Below, one piece after another: positions 59,545-64,000 of a stretch of 64,000 nt of DNA. Under the pieces are notes generated by a model. That model was not told where the DNA came from. It worked only from the letters and a program-made list of their open reading frames with translations, and ran no database searches. A program made the translations under genes and the position numbers. Position 1 is the stretch's first letter. Each line of letters begins with the position of its first letter. Source of the DNA: Batrachochytrium dendrobatidis JAM81 (Eukaryota > Chytridiomycota > Chytridiomycetes > Rhizophydiales); assembly GCF_000203795.2 (NCBI RefSeq), contig NW_006281099.1, positions 1,801,774-1,865,773 of the forward strand, given 5' to 3'.

Positions 59545-62500
59545 ATGGACATGGACATGGACTCGAACGGAGAAACCTCTCGTGGGACTTCTCATACTGA
59601 TGGTAGACAGGATAACTTGCTTCCTCAAGCGTCATTGCATGTTTCAAGCTCTCATACAATGAACATGCTTCCATTCCAACAACCAAACACCATTGCAAGC
59701 GACAGAACTGCTGCTCCTTTTCACTACACCACTCATTCAACCTACCAACCTCCTGTTATAGATTCTAGTGATGAAGGTGAGAGCAGTGACATGAGTCCTT
59801 CTGCCTCCATCACTGGCCATCATGCTGCAACAAATATCTCAAAAGTCGATCCATCAAGTCTTGACATCAAGACTCCGAATAGGCTTTTACCCTTGACAGC
59901 AAACGATCATGTTATATCTGAAATGGCCGAGCCTATTGATAGTCGCAATAATTCTGGAAATGAAAGTGCTCTATCTGCTCCTCCTTTTGCATTTGAGCAG
60001 TCTGCCATTCCTTCAACCCCATTTCTACCTATTAATTGCAACATTCATACCGAACCGTTACAGTTGGATGGAATAGGTGATGAACAGGACATTCAACTTA
60101 GATTCGACCCTCGTATCATTCGCCAGCCATCTTACACTGGGTCTAATATATCTCCATCTCATCAGCTTCATCAACAACTGCCCTTGCCTCCTCAGTATAT
60201 TTTTCAGTTACAACATCGCCAATCGCAACAGAGTTCAACTGGGTTTGGTGGTGGATACGCTACTTATGCTCAACAGCCATCTCACAATTTTAATCTATTA
60301 CAGCAGCCCCATATTCTTGAAAACGACAACCAGCACTATGTTCATAATGGCACTATGCAGAATTTTGCCGATTATGACTACAACGAGGATTCTGATTCTA
60401 ATGGAGAAGCTTCGCCATCAATTCAATTCGAGGCTTGTCCATCTGAAGGTTCTATTGGAGATTTGGAAAGTGGGGCAGGTCAGTCAGAGAGTGCTAGACT
60501 TTTGACCAACGGTAGATATAGCGATGTCAATCGTACTGTGGACCATCATGGTAAAATAGATGCTCAATCGACCAATCTTGAACGACCACCACTTCCTCAT
60601 AGAAATAATCAGCAACTCTCCGATTTTCCACGTCGGCCAGTGTTTGGAATGCGCACTAGAGATCAGCGTATCCTTTCTAATTCAACAAGAGATCCATATA
60701 GAATGCCTGCCGCAAACCCATCTATAAGATCCCAAGGCAATGGTGAAGGAGGTCACACTTCATATCGAACTGCACCATCTGGTCAAAGAGCATCTGGGTC
60801 ATCGCGTGGTATTACATCATGGAAAGACGTGCATAATCTAGATGCATTTTTGACACGAATTTACGAGTATTATTGTGGAAAGGGATATTTCTGTATGAGT
60901 TTGGTTGATCTCACCAGCATTGCGTAAGTCAATACAAGAGCTTGATGACTAAACATTTAAATTGAAGTAGTTTCTCATCCCTTGTTTAAATATGGCTAGA
61001 TCTTTGGCATTTATTATATTCACATCTACATTTCTGCTGTCGTGCGTAAAGTACGAATTGATTCATGAAAAAAAGCGACTTTTGGATGTTGTAGATTCCG
61101 ACTGCATTGGATCTATGAGCTGGCCAACCTCTACGATTTTGCTAGTATTCATTCTGTGGTGGGTCTTTCAAGTATTTCGTTTTTTTACCAGCTTGCCCCG
61201 TCTTCGTGAAATGCAAGCCTTTTACACTACAATTCTTGAAATTTCTGACGATAAGCTACAAAACACGCTATGGAGTGATGTTGTAGATCGTATCATCCAA
61301 ACGCGCGACCTTTATGGTAGATCCAATCCAACGGCTGTTTTACGCAAATTAGATGCCCATGACATTGCCAACAGAATTCTCCGTAAAGACAATTATATTA
61401 TTGCCATGATCAACAAAAATGTATTGAATCTTTCTGTTCCACTTTTTGGCAAGCGTCAAATCATGTCAAAACTGATTGAATGGAACCTGCAGTGGTGTAT
61501 TTTCGAATTGGTGTTTGATAGTAAAGGACAGATTCGGAAAGAGTATTTGCGAGAAAGTCAGCGAAGTCGATTGATTGAACGCATGCAGAAACAGTTTCGA
61601 AAAATGGCAATTTTGAATTTGCTTTTGTCGCCTTTTTTGTTGATTTTTCTAGTGATTTACTCATTGTTCAAATACGCCGAGGTAAAGAAGCAGTTTTGAT
61701 GAATAGTAAACTGCATGTTGAACTGACTGAGATGTGACGCTTTTGCAATTGTGTAGGAGTATCAACGCAATTCATCTGCATTGAGTGCAAGGCAGTACTC
61801 GCCGTTTGCCATGTGGAAGTTTCGTGAGTTTAATGAATTACCTCATTTGCTACGAACACGGCTTTTTCGAAGCACAGAAAGTGCCAATACATATATTCGA
61901 CAGTTTCCGCACTATCCTCTGGTGATTGTAGTAAAGTAAGCAGTGTGATATTTCATTGCAACACTAGTGGCGTTTGTATTGAATAGCTACAAAACAACAG
62001 TCAATCTACTCAAAATACTAATACTTTTTTTAGATTTATATCGTTTGTGTCTGGATCGCTTGGAGCAATTCTGCTTGCACTGACACTGTTTGAAGAAGAA
62101 ATGCAACAAGGTTTTGAAATCAGTCCAGGTCGTTCAGCCTTTTTCTATATTGGACTTTGTGGAACTATCATGGCTATAAGCAGAAGTATTGTTCCCCCAG
62201 AAACCGAAGTATACGATCCAGAACAGTGGATGAGAGAAGTTGCAGCAGAAACACACTATCTTCCCGATACCTGGCGATCGCATGCTCACACGTCTCAAGT
62301 GCGATCAGAGTTTTGTGAACTGTACGATTACAAGCTTGTTTTGTGGATATTTGAGCTGCTGAGTGTGTTGGTTGCACCTTTTGTGTTGTATTACTCGTTG
62401 CCTGGATGTGCGGGTGAAATTGTAGATTTTTTTAGAGCGTTTACAATCAAAAGCGATAGGCTAGGATATGTATGTTCGTTTGCTGTGTTTGATTTTAAAC

Positions 62501-63024
62501 GGCATGGAGATGTCAGATTTGGAGCGCCAGCTTTGGGTAATCAAGTGCCAGAAGCATATGATGGCAGACTTGTATCCAATCAAGGCAAGATGGAAATGTC
62601 GTTTTTAAACTTTAAAGCAAACCATCCGCATTGGGAGCCTGATGTCGATGGAGAAGAATACTTGTCGCGATTGTTGGCTCATCGACGTGATCGTATTATT
62701 GGCAGTGGAGGGCTACGACCTAATCATTTAGGATCTGGTGCAGCATCATATCAGGGATCGATGATGGGGCAGTCAAGGTTTGCCCAGCCAATGGGAGGAA
62801 CAGTCAATGGTTTACCCTCACCGTACCGTCATGAGCTGATGACATCAACGATGATGGAAAGTCCTGGGTTAAATGGGGACGGCAGATACGGTTCTGGTAT
62901 GATGGAGTCGTATCTACGTGGAGAATCTATGATTCAAACAACGCAGCTGAATGCTGGACGCGTTGGTCGCGAGCTTCTTGGAATTCTGGATGCCATTCAC
63001 GAAGCGCATCATTATATGATGTAA
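59545..63024 (+). CDS. ATG9: Autophagy scramblase ATG9
   Basis: Four exons, 59545-60923, 61000-61681, 61757-61935 and 62034-63024, give 1076 residues. ATG9 is the multi-pass lipid scramblase on vesicles that seed autophagosomes. The core opens WKDVHNLDAFLTRIYEYYCG and includes LAFIIFTSTFLLSCVKYELI, SWPTSTILLVFILWWVFQVF, DVVDRIIQTRDLY, ANRILRKDNYIIAMINKNVL, FRSTESANTYIRQFP and the membrane block ILLALTLFEEE...FFYIGLCGTIMAISR, ending with the conserved DRLGYVCSFAVFDF. The ~430-residue N-terminal extension is Ser/Gln/His-rich, with DSSDEGESSD and NEDSDSNGEASPS acidic patches. For exon 2 the acceptor at 60997-60999 is right because A|TCT continues SIASLAF; an upstream acceptor meets a stop. Confidence 0.94.
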
Positions 63025-63226
63025 TGGGTTATTTATATAGCAATCTACTCTCGACTCTAGATGTGTATAAACAAAAATAAACACGATTGGAAACGTTGCA
63101 ATCTGCTCTTGAATAGAAACTTGTACGTTTATTATTCGAGATACCATGACGCTTCAAAAGTCTGAAAGTCGACACTCGTTATTGTTAATTTTGCTTTATT
63201 TCACTGTTGCGAGACAACCCAACACT

Positions 63227-63835
63227 TTATTTCCCTTTAATTTGAGTCGATTCGCGTATGTGTGCACAACATACCAACGTGCGATGACCCAAAAGAGCTG
63301 TAGGAATAGCAGCGGCCAATCCATACCCAATCAGCTCAAAGATGGTTAGACTGCACCAATACATGAAAAGTATACCGAGAAGCACTGCAAGCATAGAGAG
63401 GAAAGCCATTCCAAACAAAGCAGTGGATACAGAGAAAAACAGGTTGTTGATGTTGGCACCTAATGCTCGCCACTACACAAATACAGTTGTTTAGATAAAA
63501 TGAACATCCGTGACAGGATTGAATTGACAAAACTACGTGGTTACCATGGGGAAAAACAGCATCCAAGGCGAAAGTGTCACGGCAGTGAAAATATACGACA
63601 ATTTCTGGATGGGCATCTTTTCCTCCTTTCGCATAGTATGAGTGATCTCGGGCTGAATGACAAATACATCATTTGCTTCGTTTTTAATCTTGGGCAGATA
63701 GGGCTGGATTTCGAGATCGACTGTACCCAATGGGTATTTGAATGGACGAATGCGGTTATCGGATACAAATAGAGTCAGGGTATGCTGGCCAGAAGGCTGA
63801 GATAATTGCATATAAATTGCTTCCAATGCCAGATT
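63227..63835 (-). CDS. RPN2: Ribophorin II / Swp1 (oligosaccharyltransferase), 3' part
   Basis: The last two exons, 63545-63835 and 63227-63472, encode 178 residues; the 5' part lies beyond the window. The luminal part has LTLFVSDNRIRPFKYPLGTV and VFVIQPEITHTMRKEEKMPI. It is followed by the membrane region LSYIFTAVTLSPWMLFFPMW, RALGANINNLFF and GLGYV-like FELIGYGLAAAIPTALLGHR. This matches the ribophorin II C-terminus (PEI.H.FR..EK.P......FT...L.P; R.GAN..N). It is a subunit of the ER complex that N-glycosylates proteins. The acceptor at 63836-63838 (ATGCAG) is inferred; the upstream intron contains TIR copy F. Confidence 0.87.
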
Positions 63836-63939
63836 CTGCATGTATATTACAGATAAAGAATAATGGTTAAATCAAGAATTTGGTTGTATTCCACTGGATA
63901 TAGGGTTTGAGATTGGCTTGTTCAAATAGTATGCAATTA

Positions 63940-64000
63940 CAGCTGCATTCATGTAAAATGAAATACCGGACAAGAGTGTCAAAGTGAATCTGGTGATTGT
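63940..64000. mobile_element. MITE-like element, copy F (runs off the window)
   Basis: TA at 63938-63939 is followed by CAGCTGCATTCATGTAAAAT, then GGACAAGAGTG. The last bases (TGAATCTGGTGATTGT) match the interior of copy A near 48660. Because ribophorin II must continue upstream, this copy lies in one of its introns. Confidence 0.6.

Noticed and set aside
60077..60505. 142-codon second frame inside ATG9 exon 1
   Set aside because: Overlaps the Ser/Gln-rich ATG9 extension in another frame; low complexity explains the long frame.

Overview
The window is nuclear DNA of an intron-rich, AT-rich fungus that almost certainly makes flagellated zoospores (a chytrid; Batrachochytrium-like is my best guess, from general character and not from a search). 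About 30 protein genes are packed on both strands with intergenic gaps mostly of 50-500 bp, and introns are mostly 50-150 nt with GT...AG ends. Fungal-type genes (ATG9, GID8, RAD2) sit beside families usually linked to cilia or to animals (CFAP97 domain, Dpy-30-like motif, C2CD5, a STRAD-type pseudokinase, TMEM128, ZFPL1). I rebuilt the genes by hand: exon coordinates come from splice signals, reading-frame phase and agreement with conserved family sequence. They are predictions.

Layout. 1-7 kb: 3' end of a coiled-coil gene, LSM12, a large low-complexity orphan, and the PKA catalytic subunit. 7.8-15 kb: C2CD5, the clamp-loader subunit RFC5/Rfc3, and signal peptidase subunit SPC1. 15-25 kb: the nucleotide-excision-repair nuclease RAD2/XPG, glia maturation factor (GMF), and the kelch protein KLHDC4. 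25-36 kb: TRIP13/Pch2, an orphan, GID8, the monothiol glutaredoxin GRX3, proteasome lid subunit RPN12, and a Dpy-30-like protein. 36-46 kb: STRAD-like pseudokinase, NIP7, ribosomal protein uL15, a CFAP97-domain protein, an orphan, and proteasome deubiquitinase RPN11. 47-64 kb: ZFPL1, mitochondrial IF2, ethanolamine-phosphate cytidylyltransferase, TMEM128, tRNA adenosine deaminase ADAT1, a SAP30-like Sin3 subunit, ATG9, and the 3' part of ribophorin II. There is no operon logic; these are unrelated housekeeping genes, several sharing very short divergent promoters.

The most interesting signals are in gene structure and repeats. (1) The first intron of RAD2 has the hallmarks of a minor-spliceosome (U12) AT-AC intron: its 5' end reads ATATCTTTTT, it carries the branch-site motif TTCCTTGAC, and removing it between AT and AC restores the conserved VDASIWL of the XPG N-domain. 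(2) A TA-flanked family of small inverted-repeat elements, with termini close to CAGCGTATTCACGTAAAATAG, appears at least six times. Three copies lie inside introns and one abuts a stop codon. (3) A separate ~290-bp repeat is present twice, about 97% identical, 33 kb apart. (4) Microexons of 9, 10, 13 and 14 nt and exons consisting only of an ATG recur. (5) The palindrome TCACGTGA and its CACGTG core recur in gene-flanking DNA.
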